Source: Polyangia bacterium
Lineage (GTDB): Bacteria; Myxococcota_A; Polyangia; Nannocystales; Nannocystaceae
Direction: 5' to 3'
DNA length: 64,000 nt
NCBI GenBank assembly: GCA_030424595.1
Contig: JAUHWG010000014.1
Coordinates: 124,001-188,000 of the forward strand
How positions within the stretch are numbered: the stretch's first letter is position 1; each line of letters begins with the position of its first letter. Of the stretch, positions 47,632 to 60,319 are shown one piece after another. Both the position numbers and the translations under genes were made by a program. The notes beneath the pieces are model-generated. The model was given only the letters and a program-made list of their open reading frames with translations, did not search any database and was not told where the DNA came from.

Positions 47632-48140
47632 TCGCGCCGGGCCCGAGAGCGCGGAGAACGGCCTGCACAATTGAGCACGGCGGAGGTGATGGCTCACCTC
47701 CGCCGTGGGGTCATCTCGGGCGCAGCGCCGGTTCTTGTCTGCGGTCGAAGCCGTCAGTGGTTGGTCGAGTCGGTCGCGGTCATCCGCGGCCGGGGCCACG
47801 TCCTGTGGCGGGCGGTTGGTGTTGAGGCCCCAACCGGGGTGACCTTGGGGTGGGGATGTCTCCCCATGAGGATCAGCGATCGACCGGGTGGGATCGCTGG
47901 GGTGAGCAGGGCTCACCGTGGCTGACTCTTGCGCTGATGATGGTGCCGGAGCGGCCTTGGGGCTCCTGATCCTGCGGGATCAAGGGCCCCTAGGAGCGGC
48001 TACAACACACCTCCTCGGCGCCTGGCTAGTCGAAGGGGTTGGCAGATCGTCTTCACGGGGTTCGTCTGTTGCATCACACCTCCTGTTGCCGGGTCCTGAG
48101 ATGACACTTCTGAGGCTAGCAGAGGGCAGGGGGCTGGCAA
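47632..48140. ncRNA. Structured non-coding region upstream of lysA, candidate RNA gene or leader
   Basis: About 500 bases with no credible gene but several strong hairpins: a perfect 14-bp stem with a four-base loop at 47676-47707 (CACGGCGGAGGTGA), GGTGAGC/GCTCACC around 47901-47917, and GGGGC...GCCCC with inner CCTGATCC pairing at 47959-47990. It does not match lysine riboswitch, tmRNA, RNase P, SRP or 6S signatures that I know. The first hairpin could simply end the SDR transcript. Confidence 0.35.
47676..47707. terminator. Perfect 14-bp hairpin after the SDR operon
   Basis: CACGGCGGAGGTGA at 47676-47689 pairs exactly with 47694-47707, loop TGGC. No U-tract follows. Placed about 190 bases after the SDR stop. 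Confidence 0.5.
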
Positions 48141-49523
48141 ATGGGCGTGTTTGGTTTGACATGCGCGATGGTGACGTGGCACGTCGGCCAGGTGTCGATC
48201 AGCGCCCCTCCTGACCACGCCGATGACCGGCTCCTCCGCGCGAACCCGGAGCGCTTCGGCGTCCGCATTGTCGATGATCGGATCTTCGTCGAGAACGTCG
48301 ACGTCGCCGCGATCGCGGAGGCCGTCGACACCCCCTGCTACGTCTACGGCGCGGCGTTTGTCAGGTCGCAATTCCGGGGCCTGCGTGAGGCCCTCGCCGG
48401 ACGACCGGCGCTCATCTGCTACGCGGTCAAGGCCAACAGCAGTCAGGCGATCCTACGCCTCCTCGCAGGCGAGGGCGCCGGCGCCGACATCGTCTCCGGC
48501 GGAGAGCTCGAGCGGGCCCTCGCGGCGGGGTTCGCCCCGCGGGTGATCGTTTTCTCCGGGGTGGGCAAGCGGGACGAAGAGATCGACGCGGCGATCGACG
48601 CCGACATTCGGGCGATCCACGCCGAGTCGATCGAGGAGCTCGAGCGGATCGCTGCGCGGGCGCGGGCGCGGGGCACCGTCGCCAGGGTCGCCCTCCGGGT
48701 CAACCCGGACATCGACCCCGACACCCACCCTTACCTGGCGACAGGGCTGCGCGAGACCAAGTTCGGGATCGCCATGCGGGACGCCTTGGCCGTCGCCGAT
48801 CGGGTGATCGCGGAGCCTGCCCTCCGGCTCGTCGGCCTCGCCTGTCACATCGGCTCACAGATCATGGACGCGGCGCCCTTCCTCGCGGCGCTCGGTCGGG
48901 TGCGCGAGCTGATCGCGGCGCTCCAGGAGCGGACCGAGCTCCAGTACATCGATCTCGGCGGCGGCCTCGGGATCCCCTACGGGGTCGACGAGCCGCGGGT
49001 CGACGTGAAGACCTTCGGCGCCGAGCTTGTGCGGGCGCTCGCCGACCTCGATCTGGAGCTGGTCTTAGAGCCCGGCCGCTACCTCGTCGGCAACGCGGGG
49101 GTGCTCCTCACCCGAGTGGTCAACGGCAAGGAGAGCGGGGGCAAGAGCTTCGTCATCGTCGACGCGGCGATGAACGATCTGATCCGGCCGGCGCTCTACG
49201 AGGCCTACCACGCGATCGTCCCGGCGACCTTGCCGAGCGCCGAGACCCCGCGGATCCGTGCAGACGTCGTCGGACCGGTCTGCGAGTGTGGTGACTTCTT
49301 CGCCCGCGATCGGGAGATGGCTCCCCCGGCGAGCGGCGAGCTCCTCGTGGTCCTCAGCGCCGGGGCCTACGGGATGACGATGGCCTCAAACTACAACAGC
49401 CGACCCTTGGCCCCTGAGGTGCTCGTCGGCGGTGATGCGTTCGCGGTGACCAGGCCGCGGCGCTCCGTCGCTGAGCTCATCGCCGAGGAGGTGCTCCCGG
49501 CCTGGCTCGTGAACGGTGGCTAG
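48141..49523 (+). CDS. lysA: Diaminopimelate decarboxylase
   Basis: 460 residues from ATG 48141 (AGGGGG eight bases upstream; ATG 48168 is possible). PLP lysine in CYAVKANSS, the helix IVSGGELERAL, HIGSQI, GGGLGIPY for phosphate binding, EPGRYLVGNAG, and VCECGDF (usually CESGD). All active-site segments are present, so it should convert meso-diaminopimelate to L-lysine. It stands alone after a 500-base structured leader; the downstream gene is an unrelated sensor kinase. Confidence 0.93.
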   Translation: MGVFGLTCAMVTWHVGQVSISAPPDHADDRLLRANPERFGVRIVDDRIFVENVDVAAIAEAVDTPCYVYGAAFVRSQFRGLREALAGRPALICYAVKANSSQAILRLLAGEGAGADIVSGGELERALAAGFAPRVIVFSGVGKRDEEIDAAIDADIRAIHAESIEELERIAARARARGTVARVALRVNPDIDPDTHPYLATGLRETKFGIAMRDALAVADRVIAEPALRLVGLACHIGSQIMDAAPFLAALGRVRELIAALQERTELQYIDLGGGLGIPYGVDEPRVDVKTFGAELVRALADLDLELVLEPGRYLVGNAGVLLTRVVNGKESGGKSFVIVDAAMNDLIRPALYEAYHAIVPATLPSAETPRIRADVVGPVCECGDFFARDREMAPPASGELLVVLSAGAYGMTMASNYNSRPLAPEVLVGGDAFAVTRPRRSVAELIAEEVLPAWLVNGG

Positions 49524-49605
49524 GGGATCGCTGCCCCGGCGAGGGGCGGCTGCGCTTGCCGCTGCGCGCGGGTCGACGCTATCCTCACGGCTGACGCGTG
49601 AGTCG

Positions 49606-51921
49606 ATGGTCGATCCGTGGAAAGGCGCTGAGCGGGCGGACGAGGGCTCAGCAGACGACGGAATGGACCGCTCTCTGGAGCTCACCCGCCTCCGCGCCGA
49701 GCTGAGGGCGGTGCGTCGTGACCAGCTGCGACTGCGGACGACGGTCGCCTCGGTGTCCGAGCTCGTCGCGGTGGTCGCCGAGGATCGCTCGCTGGTCTCG
49801 CTCAACTCCGCAGGCCAGAGCTTGCTCGGCTACGAGGCGGATCAAGCCCTGGGGCTCCAGATCTGCGATCTGCTCGCGCCGGCCGACGCGCGCCGGCTCG
49901 CGCGAGAGATCGGCCCGGCCTTCTTCGAGGGGGAGCAGCGGTGGACAGGCGACGTTGACCTGCGCCGTCGCGACGGAACGCTCATCGTGGCCTCCGTCGA
50001 GATCCGGTCGGTCACCCACAGCGGCGGCGAGCATGAGTCGATCTGGGTCGCCCGTCTCCGGCGCGCGGAGAACACCGGCGACGACGAGGGCGGCCGACTC
50101 CTCGCGCGGCTCCGGAGCCTGACCGCGGTCCTCGAGAACACCAGCGACTTTGTCGCGATGGCCGACACCGGGGGGCAGATCCTCTACGTAAACCCCGCAG
50201 GGATGGAGCTCGTCGGCCGCGCCGGCGAGGACCCGCAGACGCTTCAGGTCTCCGACCTGCAGGCCCCCCGCGACTACGAGCGTCTGATCACGGAGACCTT
50301 TCCCTTCGTCCGCGAGCACGGCTCCTGGCTCGGCGAGCTCTTCCTCTGGCACGCGGACGGCTCGGAGATCCCGGTGTCGCAGGTGATCACCGTGGTCCGT
50401 GACGAGCGCGGTGAGCTGGTCGGCTACGCCACGATCTCCCGCGATATCACGGAGCTCAAGCGATCGGAGGCGGAGCGGCAGAAGGCGGTCGACGCGGCCG
50501 AGGCCGCGAACCGGGCCAAGACGGTCTTCCTCGCCAACATGAGCCATGAGCTGAGGACCCCGCTCAACGCGATCCTCGGCTTCGCCCAGCTGATGATCCG
50601 GGGCGAGGGCCTGAGCGACGAGCACTACGGTCACCTCGAGGTGATCAACCGCAGCGGCGAGCACCTGCTCACCCTGATCAACGACGTGCTCGAGATGTCG
50701 ACGATCGAGGCCGGTCGCTTGACCCTCAACGAGCGGGCGTTTGACCCGCGGCGCCTCTTCGCCGACCTCGTCGACATGCTCCGCCTGCGCGTCGAGGAGA
50801 AGGGGCTCGCGCTCGTGGTCGAGGTCGATCCCGGGGTGCCGAAGGAGCTGCGCGGCGATCCTGCGAAGCTGCGGCAGGTGGTCCTCAACCTCCTCGGGAA
50901 CGCGATCAAGTTCACCGACGTGGGCTCGGTCCGGGTCCGGGCCGAGCTGCGCGGGGAGTTTCCGCAGCACCGGCTCTGGGTCGAGGTCGAGGACACTGGG
51001 CGGGGGATCTCGGTCGACGAGCTGCCGCGGCTCTTCCGACCCTTTGAGCAGACCAAGAGCGGTCGGGTCTCGCAGGACGGCACGGGGCTCGGTCTGACGA
51101 TCAGCCAGCACTTCGTCCGGATGATGAGCGGCGAGATCGAGGTCCGCTCCGAGCCCGGCGTCGGCTCGAGCTTTTCCTTTGAGGTGGAGGTCGCGATCGG
51201 GCCCCAAGCCGTCGAGCCCGGGGCCGTCGAGGTCCCCTCGGCGCGGCAGATCGTCGGCCTCGCGCCGGGGCAGCCGCGATGGCGGCTCTTGGTCGTCGAG
51301 GATCGCTGGCAGAACCGCGAGATCCTCCGCTCTTTCCTGGAGCCGGTCGGCTTCGACATCCGCGAGGCGGTCAACGGAGCGGAGGCGGTGGCGATCGCCG
51401 AGGAGTGGGCGCCCCACCTGATCTGGATGGACATCCGCATGCCGGTGATGGACGGGGTCGAGGCTACCCGCCGGATCAAGGCGCTCCCCGGGGGGGCGGC
51501 GATGGTGGTGATCGCGGTGTCTGCCAACGTGTTCGAGGGTGATCGCTCGCGGATGGAGGAGGTCGGCTGCGCGGACTTCGTCGCCAAGCCCTTCCGCGGT
51601 CAACGTCTCTTCGAGATCCTGACTCGCCATCTCGGCTGCACCTATCTCTACGGTGACGAGGAGCGGTCATCGCGGCCGGCGGTGGGCGCTGTCTCCGGGG
51701 CTGAGCCTCTGCCGCCCCTGCCTCGAGGGGTCGGGGCGGAGCTGCGGGGCGCCGCTGAGGCGGCCGATCCGGTCCGCCTGCGCGGGCTGCTGGCCGAGCT
51801 TCCGGGGGAGCATCAGGAGTTTGTCCAGCGGGTCGAGGCGGCGCTGCATGAATTCGCCTATGGCGCCATCATGGAGCTGCTCGTGGCGGTGGAGGAGGTC
51901 GGAGCGGGGTCCCGTGGCTGA
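49606..51921 (+). CDS. Soluble hybrid histidine kinase: PAS-PAS-HisKA-HATPase-receiver
   Basis: 771 residues from ATG 49606. No TM segment, so cytoplasmic. A short coiled coil leads to two PAS domains (about 45-165 and 180-300), HisKA with the phospho-His in FLANMSHELRTPLN (about 310), HATPase_c with N box QVVLNLLGNAIKF, VEDTGRGIS and GTGLGLTIS, and a receiver domain (about 560-680) with MDIRMPVMDG and KPF. A 60-residue helical tail follows. Its last bases overlap the receiver-cyclase gene by eight, so they probably form one phosphorelay. PAS ligands unknown. Confidence 0.93.
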   Translation: MVDPWKGAERADEGSADDGMDRSLELTRLRAELRAVRRDQLRLRTTVASVSELVAVVAEDRSLVSLNSAGQSLLGYEADQALGLQICDLLAPADARRLAREIGPAFFEGEQRWTGDVDLRRRDGTLIVASVEIRSVTHSGGEHESIWVARLRRAENTGDDEGGRLLARLRSLTAVLENTSDFVAMADTGGQILYVNPAGMELVGRAGEDPQTLQVSDLQAPRDYERLITETFPFVREHGSWLGELFLWHADGSEIPVSQVITVVRDERGELVGYATISRDITELKRSEAERQKAVDAAEAANRAKTVFLANMSHELRTPLNAILGFAQLMIRGEGLSDEHYGHLEVINRSGEHLLTLINDVLEMSTIEAGRLTLNERAFDPRRLFADLVDMLRLRVEEKGLALVVEVDPGVPKELRGDPAKLRQVVLNLLGNAIKFTDVGSVRVRAELRGEFPQHRLWVEVEDTGRGISVDELPRLFRPFEQTKSGRVSQDGTGLGLTISQHFVRMMSGEIEVRSEPGVGSSFSFEVEVAIGPQAVEPGAVEVPSARQIVGLAPGQPRWRLLVVEDRWQNREILRSFLEPVGFDIREAVNGAEAVAIAEEWAPHLIWMDIRMPVMDGVEATRRIKALPGGAAMVVIAVSANVFEGDRSRMEEVGCADFVAKPFRGQRLFEILTRHLGCTYLYGDEERSSRPAVGAVSGAEPLPPLPRGVGAELRGAAEAADPVRLRGLLAELPGEHQEFVQRVEAALHEFAYGAIMELLVAVEEVGAGSRG

Positions 51922-53023
51922 GCGACGCCCCCCCGGAGACATTCTCGTCGTCGATGACACGCCGACCAACCTGCGGGTGTTGGCGGAGGTGCTCGGCGGG
52001 CGAGGTCACCGAGTGCGGCCCGTTCTCAGCGGCGAGGTCGCCCTCCGAGCGGCCGCGGCCGAGGTGCCAGAGCTGGTCTTGCTCGACGTACAGATGGGTG
52101 GCATCGACGGCTATGAGGTCTGTCGTCGGCTCAAGTCCGACCCCCGGACAGCCGATGTCCCGGTCATCTTCCTCTCGGCTCGACACTCGGTCTCCGGCAA
52201 GGTCGCGGCCTTTGACGTCGGCGGTGTCGACTACATCACCAAGCCCTTTGACCTCGACGAGGTCGTCGCCCGGGTCGAGATCCAGCTCCAGGTTCGTCGT
52301 CTCCAGCTGGCCCTGGCGGCGGAGCGTGCCAAGAGCGACGCGCTCCTCGATCGGATGGTGCCGTCGCAGGTCGCGGAGGAGCTGCGGCAGGGGCGACGCC
52401 CGGCTGGTCAGCGCTACGAGGCGGTGACGATCCTCGTCTGCGACATCGTCGGCTTCGCCGAGCTCACCGCGAGCCGCGGCCCGCGGGCGGTCTTTGAGCT
52501 CTTGGATCGCCTCTACTCGGAGTTTGACGCCCTTACCGCGGCGCACGGGGTCTTCAAGGTCGAGACCGTGGGTGATGCCTATGTCGCGGTCGGTGGCCTG
52601 TCTGATCGGACAGATACGGAGATCGAGAAGAACGAGGAGATCGAGGGGATCGCGGAGCTCGCCCTGGCGATGGTCGAGGCAGCGCGACGCTTTGAGATCG
52701 AGGGGGCGACCCTGGCCATCCGCATCGGCGTCCACTGCGGCGATGTCGTCGGCGGGATCGTCGGCGCCGATCTCCCGCGCTTTTGCCTCTTTGGCGCCGC
52801 GATGGCGATGGCGGCGAAGATCGAGGCGACCTCGTCGCCGATGAGGATCCACCTCAGCGACGCCGCCGCCCGTCGGCTGGCGGGTGGACGCTTTGAGGTC
52901 GAGGCGCGGGGAACGATGAGCCTGCCCGGCGTCGGGTCGCTAGAGACCGCTTTTCTCCGCGGTCTTCGCGGTCTCCGCGATCGCGAAGAGAGCGCTCGAT
53001 CGAGCGCGGAGGTGAAAGGCTGA
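51914..53023 (+). CDS. Response regulator with class III cyclase domain bearing guanylyl-type specificity residues
   Basis: 369 residues from GTG 51914. Receiver domain (about 9-125): VDDTPTN acids, LLDVQMGGIDGYE phospho-Asp, ITKPF Lys. A helix connects to a class III cyclase (about 165-340). Both metal Asp are present (LVCDIVGF, VGDAYV). The purine-specifying pair is Glu (KVETVGD, about 216) and Cys (PRFCLFG, about 291), the combination of guanylyl cyclases, unlike the Lys/Asp pair in the GAF cyclase at 28655. The transition-state Asn and Arg of TVNTASRM are Ala and Lys here (AMAMAAKI). It may be a weak or inactive guanylyl cyclase driven by the upstream hybrid kinase. Confidence 0.9.
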   Translation: MAERRPPGDILVVDDTPTNLRVLAEVLGGRGHRVRPVLSGEVALRAAAAEVPELVLLDVQMGGIDGYEVCRRLKSDPRTADVPVIFLSARHSVSGKVAAFDVGGVDYITKPFDLDEVVARVEIQLQVRRLQLALAAERAKSDALLDRMVPSQVAEELRQGRRPAGQRYEAVTILVCDIVGFAELTASRGPRAVFELLDRLYSEFDALTAAHGVFKVETVGDAYVAVGGLSDRTDTEIEKNEEIEGIAELALAMVEAARRFEIEGATLAIRIGVHCGDVVGGIVGADLPRFCLFGAAMAMAAKIEATSSPMRIHLSDAAARRLAGGRFEVEARGTMSLPGVGSLETAFLRGLRGLRDREESARSSAEVKG

Positions 53024-53124
53024 GGGCGCGGCCCGCCGGGCCCGGTGTTGGCGGCCTCCTGCCTCGGAGCTCGCGCGGGCGAGCGATCCAGGAGGCGCAC
53101 CTGTGGTGCTGTGAAGAGGCGGGC

Positions 53125-53733
53125 TCAGCCGAGCGCGAGGGCGAAGGGCTGCGGGCGCGACCTCCTGGGCTCGGCGTTGGCGTGCTTGTGGAGGAGCGTG
53201 CGCGCGCGCTGGAGGCGGTCGCCGACGGTCGAGGTCGCGGTGCCCAGGATCTCGCCGATCTCGGGGATCGTCAGGCCCTCGTGGTGGTAGAGGACGAAGA
53301 CCTCGCGCAGCTCCGGGCGGAGCCTCTGGAGGAGGCGCAGCGCCTCTCGCTTGGCGCTGAGGTCGACGTTGTCGCGGTCGCCCTCACGGGCGACGGTGAA
53401 GAAGTGGAGGGCGTCGTGGAGGCGACGCTGGCGGTAGCGGCTGCGCATGAGGTTGCGGCAGGTGTTGCCGCAGATCTGGTAGAGCCAGGTGCTCAGCTTG
53501 GAGTCGCCGCGGAAGGTCCCGAGGGCGTTAAAGGCCCGGATGAAGACGGTCTGGATCATGTCGTCGAGCTCAGGGTCGGGACCGAGCATGCGCAGGAGGA
53601 AGGCGCGTACCTGGGGGAGTGAGCGCTCGTAGAGCCTTCGCAGCGCCCGCCGGTCACCGCCAGCGGCGCGCGCGACGAGGGCGGCCTCGGGGTCGGCGGT
53701 CTCGGGGAGGTGGTCGTGGCTGCGGGCGTACAT
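53125..53733 (-). CDS. ECF-type RNA polymerase sigma factor
   Basis: 202 residues from ATG 53731-53733. Region 2: LYERSLPQVRAFLLRML...DDMIQTVFIRAFNALGTFRG, with the WLYQICGNTCRN helix. Region 4: LRPELREVFVLYHHEGLTIPEIGEILGTATSTVGDRLQRARTLL. No anti-sigma factor is next to it: downstream is the end of the cyclase gene and upstream is the sirtuin. So, unlike the ECF factor at 9244, its control is not visible in the window. Confidence 0.92.
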   Translation of the reverse strand: MYARSHDHLPETADPEAALVARAAGGDRRALRRLYERSLPQVRAFLLRMLGPDPELDDMIQTVFIRAFNALGTFRGDSKLSTWLYQICGNTCRNLMRSRYRQRRLHDALHFFTVAREGDRDNVDLSAKREALRLLQRLRPELREVFVLYHHEGLTIPEIGEILGTATSTVGDRLQRARTLLHKHANAEPRRSRPQPFALALG

Positions 53734-54134
53734 CGGTCGGGGCTCCTCGTCGGTCGGGCTCGCCGACGTTCAAGGTGGTGGTACCCGGCCGTCCGAGAAC
53801 AATTGCGAGGAGCTCAGAAAATCTCTTGGCCCGCGAATGCGGGTCGCACGCGCGGAGGCAGGCCCGCCGTCGTAGGGGCGAGGCTGCCCGCGGAGAGGGC
53901 CTGAGCCGCGGAAGGGTCCAATGAGCGCGCGAGCCCCGACGAGCTCTGCGGCTCCTCGTCGCCGACTGGGGCAGCCGTCGGCGGTACGAGTCCCGCGCGC
54001 CCTCCAGCCCCAGCGTTCGCCTCTCGGCGCCTCCGCCCGAGCTCTCGTCAGAGCTGGTGCGGCGGCGCCTCGTCGGAGCCCAGAGGACCGACGAGCGCGG
54101 TGCGACGGCAGACGATGGACATCGCGAGGGCCCG
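53734..54134. other. Intergenic region with one palindromic element
   Basis: About 400 bases between the divergent sigma gene and the sirtuin stop. The right part is the element copy at 53980-54138; 53734-53980 should hold the sigma promoter, but I see no convincing -35/-10 pair. No gene is credible. Confidence 0.55.
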
Positions 54135-54138
54135 CTAG
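53980..54138. repeat. Diverged copy of the dispersed palindromic element
   Basis: GTACGAGTCCCGCGCGCCCTCC on the left, in two parts, and GAGGACCGACGAGCGCG...GCCCGCTAG on the right. CTAG at 54135-54138 supplies the sirtuin stop codon. The left boundary is approximate. Confidence 0.6.
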
Positions 54139-54956
54139 GCGAGGAGGCGATCGACGAGCGCCGGGAGGACGGCGCCCGCGGTGGACCTGGCCCAGTGCCC
54201 GCGATGACTCTCGCGGGCGAAGGTGGCGAAGGGGTTATCGTGGGGGTTGATGTCGACGATCGCTGCGCCGGCGTTCGAGGCCTCCGCGGTCGCGTGCATC
54301 GGCAGGGCGGCGGCCCCTGAGGCGCCGACCGTGATGAACAGATCACAGCGCGAGGCGGCCCGCATGGCGCTGTCGGCCCGGTAGACAGTCTCGTCGTAGC
54401 ACTCGTCGAACCACAGGATGTGCGGCCTCGAGGGGCCCCCGCAGCGGGGGCAACGGAGGAGCGCGTACTCCTCGTCGGCGAGGGCCCCCCCCTTGGTGGC
54501 ATGACTGACCTGCGGCGGCAGGGGATCGACCGCGGTCGAGCAGGCAGAGGCGCAGCGCATGAAGTCGATGTTGCCGTGGACCTGGTAGGTCCGCGCCGGG
54601 CTCTGACCGGCGTGGAGGTGGAGGCCGTCGACGTTCTGTGTGATCACGTGGACGCGCTCGCCGAGCGCCTCGCCGAGGCGGGCGAGCGCGAGGTGGGCGA
54701 CGTTGGGTGCGGCCGCACGGCAGACCCCGCGGCGATACAGGTACCAGTGCCAGACCTCGCGCGGGAGCTGGCGAAAGGTCCGCTGCGTCGCCATCTCCTG
54801 CGGGTGGTACTCGCGGGCGCCGACGGTCCAGTAGCCCTCTTCGCCGCGGAAGGTCGGGATCCCGCTCTCGGCGGAGATCCCCGCGCCGGTGACGAAGGTG
54901 ATGCGTCCGCCACGGTCGCGGGTTTCAACGATGAGCTGAGCGAGGGCGCTGTCCAT
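54135..54956 (-). CDS. Sirtuin, NAD-dependent protein deacylase
   Basis: 273 residues from ATG 54954-54956, with AAAGGGA at the right distance. NAD loop GAGISAESGIPTFRG, TQNVDGLH with the catalytic His in VHGNIDF, and a zinc site CASAC...CPRC. GASGAAALP and VDINPHDNP complete the fold. It removes acetyl or other acyl groups from lysine, making O-acyl-ADP-ribose. Monocistronic; a GTGTACAC palindrome lies about 33 bases upstream. Its stop codon comes from the CTAG end of a palindromic element. Confidence 0.92.
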   Translation of the reverse strand: MDSALAQLIVETRDRGGRITFVTGAGISAESGIPTFRGEEGYWTVGAREYHPQEMATQRTFRQLPREVWHWYLYRRGVCRAAAPNVAHLALARLGEALGERVHVITQNVDGLHLHAGQSPARTYQVHGNIDFMRCASACSTAVDPLPPQVSHATKGGALADEEYALLRCPRCGGPSRPHILWFDECYDETVYRADSAMRAASRCDLFITVGASGAAALPMHATAEASNAGAAIVDINPHDNPFATFARESHRGHWARSTAGAVLPALVDRLLA

Positions 54957-54980
54957 GGGGGTCCCTTTCAAGAACGGAAG

Positions 54981-54997
54981 AGTGTCCTGTGTACACT
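54981..54997. promoter_or_regulatory. Palindrome upstream of the sirtuin gene
   Basis: AGTGT-N7-ACACT, with a perfect inner GTGTACAC at 54989-54996, about 25 bases upstream of the sirtuin start codon. Possible operator; no regulator gene is adjacent. Confidence 0.4.
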
Positions 54998-55131
54998 AAG
55001 TCGAGGCCGGACGACAAGCGGAGGTTCGGGCGTTTCGACGTAGGGCGTTGAAACCCGCCCCCGGGGTCGTCGAGGGCGATGGGCTCGGCGAGCTTGGAGG
55101 CGAGGGCGAGCGCGGCCCTCGGGCCGCCGGG

Positions 55132-58722
<3,591 letters not shown>

Positions 58723-59148
58723 CGGTGATCGACCCCTGCTCTTCAACGCGCAGCGCTCGGCGACGGCGTAGCGGCGGCCTTGGGCGCCAATTCCCGAGCT
58801 TGGACGCCGCTGGCGGCCCGTCGTGAAGGTCCTGCGCGCTCTCGCGTGCCCTCGTCGCCCCTCTCGGCTCCGGCAATCCCGCGGTAGAGGCGGGCACAGC
58901 GGCGCAGGAGACTTCGCCGCGGAGTCCGAACGCGCTCTCGCGTGCCCTCGTCGACCCTCTCGGAGCCGCCGAGCTCGCGGTAGAGGCGGGCACAGCGGCG
59001 CAGGAGACTTCGCCGCGGGTCGCCAGGGCGAGAGCGGCGGGCAGAAACGGTCCGTAGAGGAGGCTGCCGAAGGGAGCGTCGTCGCTGCGGCTGGCACGAG
59101 CGCGGCCGCCGACGCTACCATCGCACTATCACAAGCGCTCGCACAGCC
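58723..59148. other. Intergenic region with tandem element-like repeats
   Basis: About 425 bases between divergent kinase and repeat/TM genes. From 58826 to 59030 it carries two tandem 96-bp units related to the palindromic element. The flanks (58723-58826 and 59030-59148) should contain the two promoters, none of which is evident. Confidence 0.55.
58835..59026. repeat. Two tandem 96-bp units derived from the palindromic element
   Basis: Units start with CGCGCTCTCGCGTGCCCTCG at 58835 and 58931 and end with GGAGACTTCGCCGCGG. They resemble the left part and centre of the 25505 copy but lack CTAG ends and a full inverted repeat. They lie upstream of the WD40 kinase rather than after a stop codon. 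Confidence 0.75.
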
Positions 59149-60186
59149 GTGGTGGGCGGAGCTCGCCGACGCCGTCACCCTCGCCACTACGCCGTCCTCG
59201 GGGCGATTGTGGTCGCTCTCCTAGGCGGCGAGGCTTCGGCGCGGTCCTTGGTCGATGCGGAGCCCCCTGGCAGGTCCGGGAGCGCGCCGCAGGGCGAGGG
59301 AGCCGGGAGCGCGGAGGGGCCGGGGAGCGCGGAGGGGTGGGGGCGTCCGGATGGATCGGAGAGCCCCGACGGGTCAGAGAGATCCGCGATCCTCGAGGGC
59401 CCCGTCGGGGCGTCGCCAGCGACCGAGTCGACCGAGCTCTCCTCCGAGGACGAGGCGCTCCTCGAGAGCACGCGGCGCTCCGCGGCGGCGCAGGTGCGCT
59501 GTGACGCGGGGGACTTTGACGGCGCGATCGCCCTCTGGAGCGAGCTCCTCGCGGAGGTCTCGCCGACCCCCGAGCAGGCGCCGCGGCGGGCCTCGATCCT
59601 CCTCGCGATCGTCGACGCCCACGAGCGGGCCTACGTCGCCGAGCGGGATCCTCGGCGTCTGCGGGTGGCGATCGAGCTCCTCGATCACTACCTCGGCGAG
59701 CTCGCGCCGACCGACGACGAGAACCGTGTCGCGGTGGAGGCTCGGCGCAGCGCGCTCGTCCTCCGCCTCGAGGCGGCGGCGACGGGACCCGAGGGCGGAG
59801 GCGGCGATGATGCTGGACCTGTGCGGCGTGGCCCCGATCCGCAGGTGCTGGAGCGGGCGGCGAGGCGTTGGACCGTTCTCGGGGGGGCGCTCGTCGGCGT
59901 CGGCGCAGGCGGACTCGCGATGATGGGCGCAGGCATGGGCCTCGGTCGACGAGCCGACGTCGCCCTCACCGAGGCGGTCGACCGATCGCCGACGGACCCC
60001 CAGAGGAGCGGCGCTATCGAGGATGCCTACGCCGACGGGCTCGCGGCGAACCGCCTCGCGTACGCGGGGGGGATCGCGGGCGGGCTCCTGCTCGTCGGCG
60101 GCAGCGTGGCCCTGCTCCGGGGCCGTCGCCTCCGCCTCGCCCCGGGCCCCGTCGCGCTGGGGCTCGCGGTGGGCGGTCGATTCTAG
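59149..60186 (+). CDS. Exported repeat/TM protein, paralogue of the protein at 16375-17331
   Basis: 345 residues from GTG 59149 (GTG 59152 also possible). A basic N-terminus and hydrophobic core (YAVLGAIVVALLGGEASA) form a signal peptide, then a Gly/Ser/Glu-rich linker, a helical domain (about 100-205: DAGDFDGAIALWSELLAEV..., reminiscent of a TPR pair), and two TM segments (VLGGALVGVGAGGLAMMGAG and YAGGIAGGLLLVGGSVALL). It ends in LAVGGRF. Shared traits with 16375-17331: same order, MMGAG motif, 35-residue loop, GRF end. It sits between two kinase genes. Function unknown. Confidence 0.75.
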   Translation: MVGGARRRRHPRHYAVLGAIVVALLGGEASARSLVDAEPPGRSGSAPQGEGAGSAEGPGSAEGWGRPDGSESPDGSERSAILEGPVGASPATESTELSSEDEALLESTRRSAAAQVRCDAGDFDGAIALWSELLAEVSPTPEQAPRRASILLAIVDAHERAYVAERDPRRLRVAIELLDHYLGELAPTDDENRVAVEARRSALVLRLEAAATGPEGGGGDDAGPVRRGPDPQVLERAARRWTVLGGALVGVGAGGLAMMGAGMGLGRRADVALTEAVDRSPTDPQRSGAIEDAYADGLAANRLAYAGGIAGGLLLVGGSVALLRGRRLRLAPGPVALGLAVGGRF

Positions 60187-60253
60187 CGACGCTCGTCGCC
60201 TCCGCTCGTCGCCTCGGCGATTCGACCCGCCGAGCCCGGCTTGCGTCGGCCAA

Positions 60254-60319
60254 GCTCGGCTCGGCTCGGCTCGGCTCGGCTCGGCTCGGCTCGGCTCGGC
60301 TCGGCTCGGCTCGGCTCGG

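Noticed and set aside
47671..47925. 85-codon frame after the SDR operon
   Set aside because: TTG start inside a perfect hairpin, no ribosome site and no similarity to known proteins.
47959..48140. Lysine riboswitch in front of lysA
   Set aside because: The leader has hairpins, but the conserved lysine-aptamer core words were not found.
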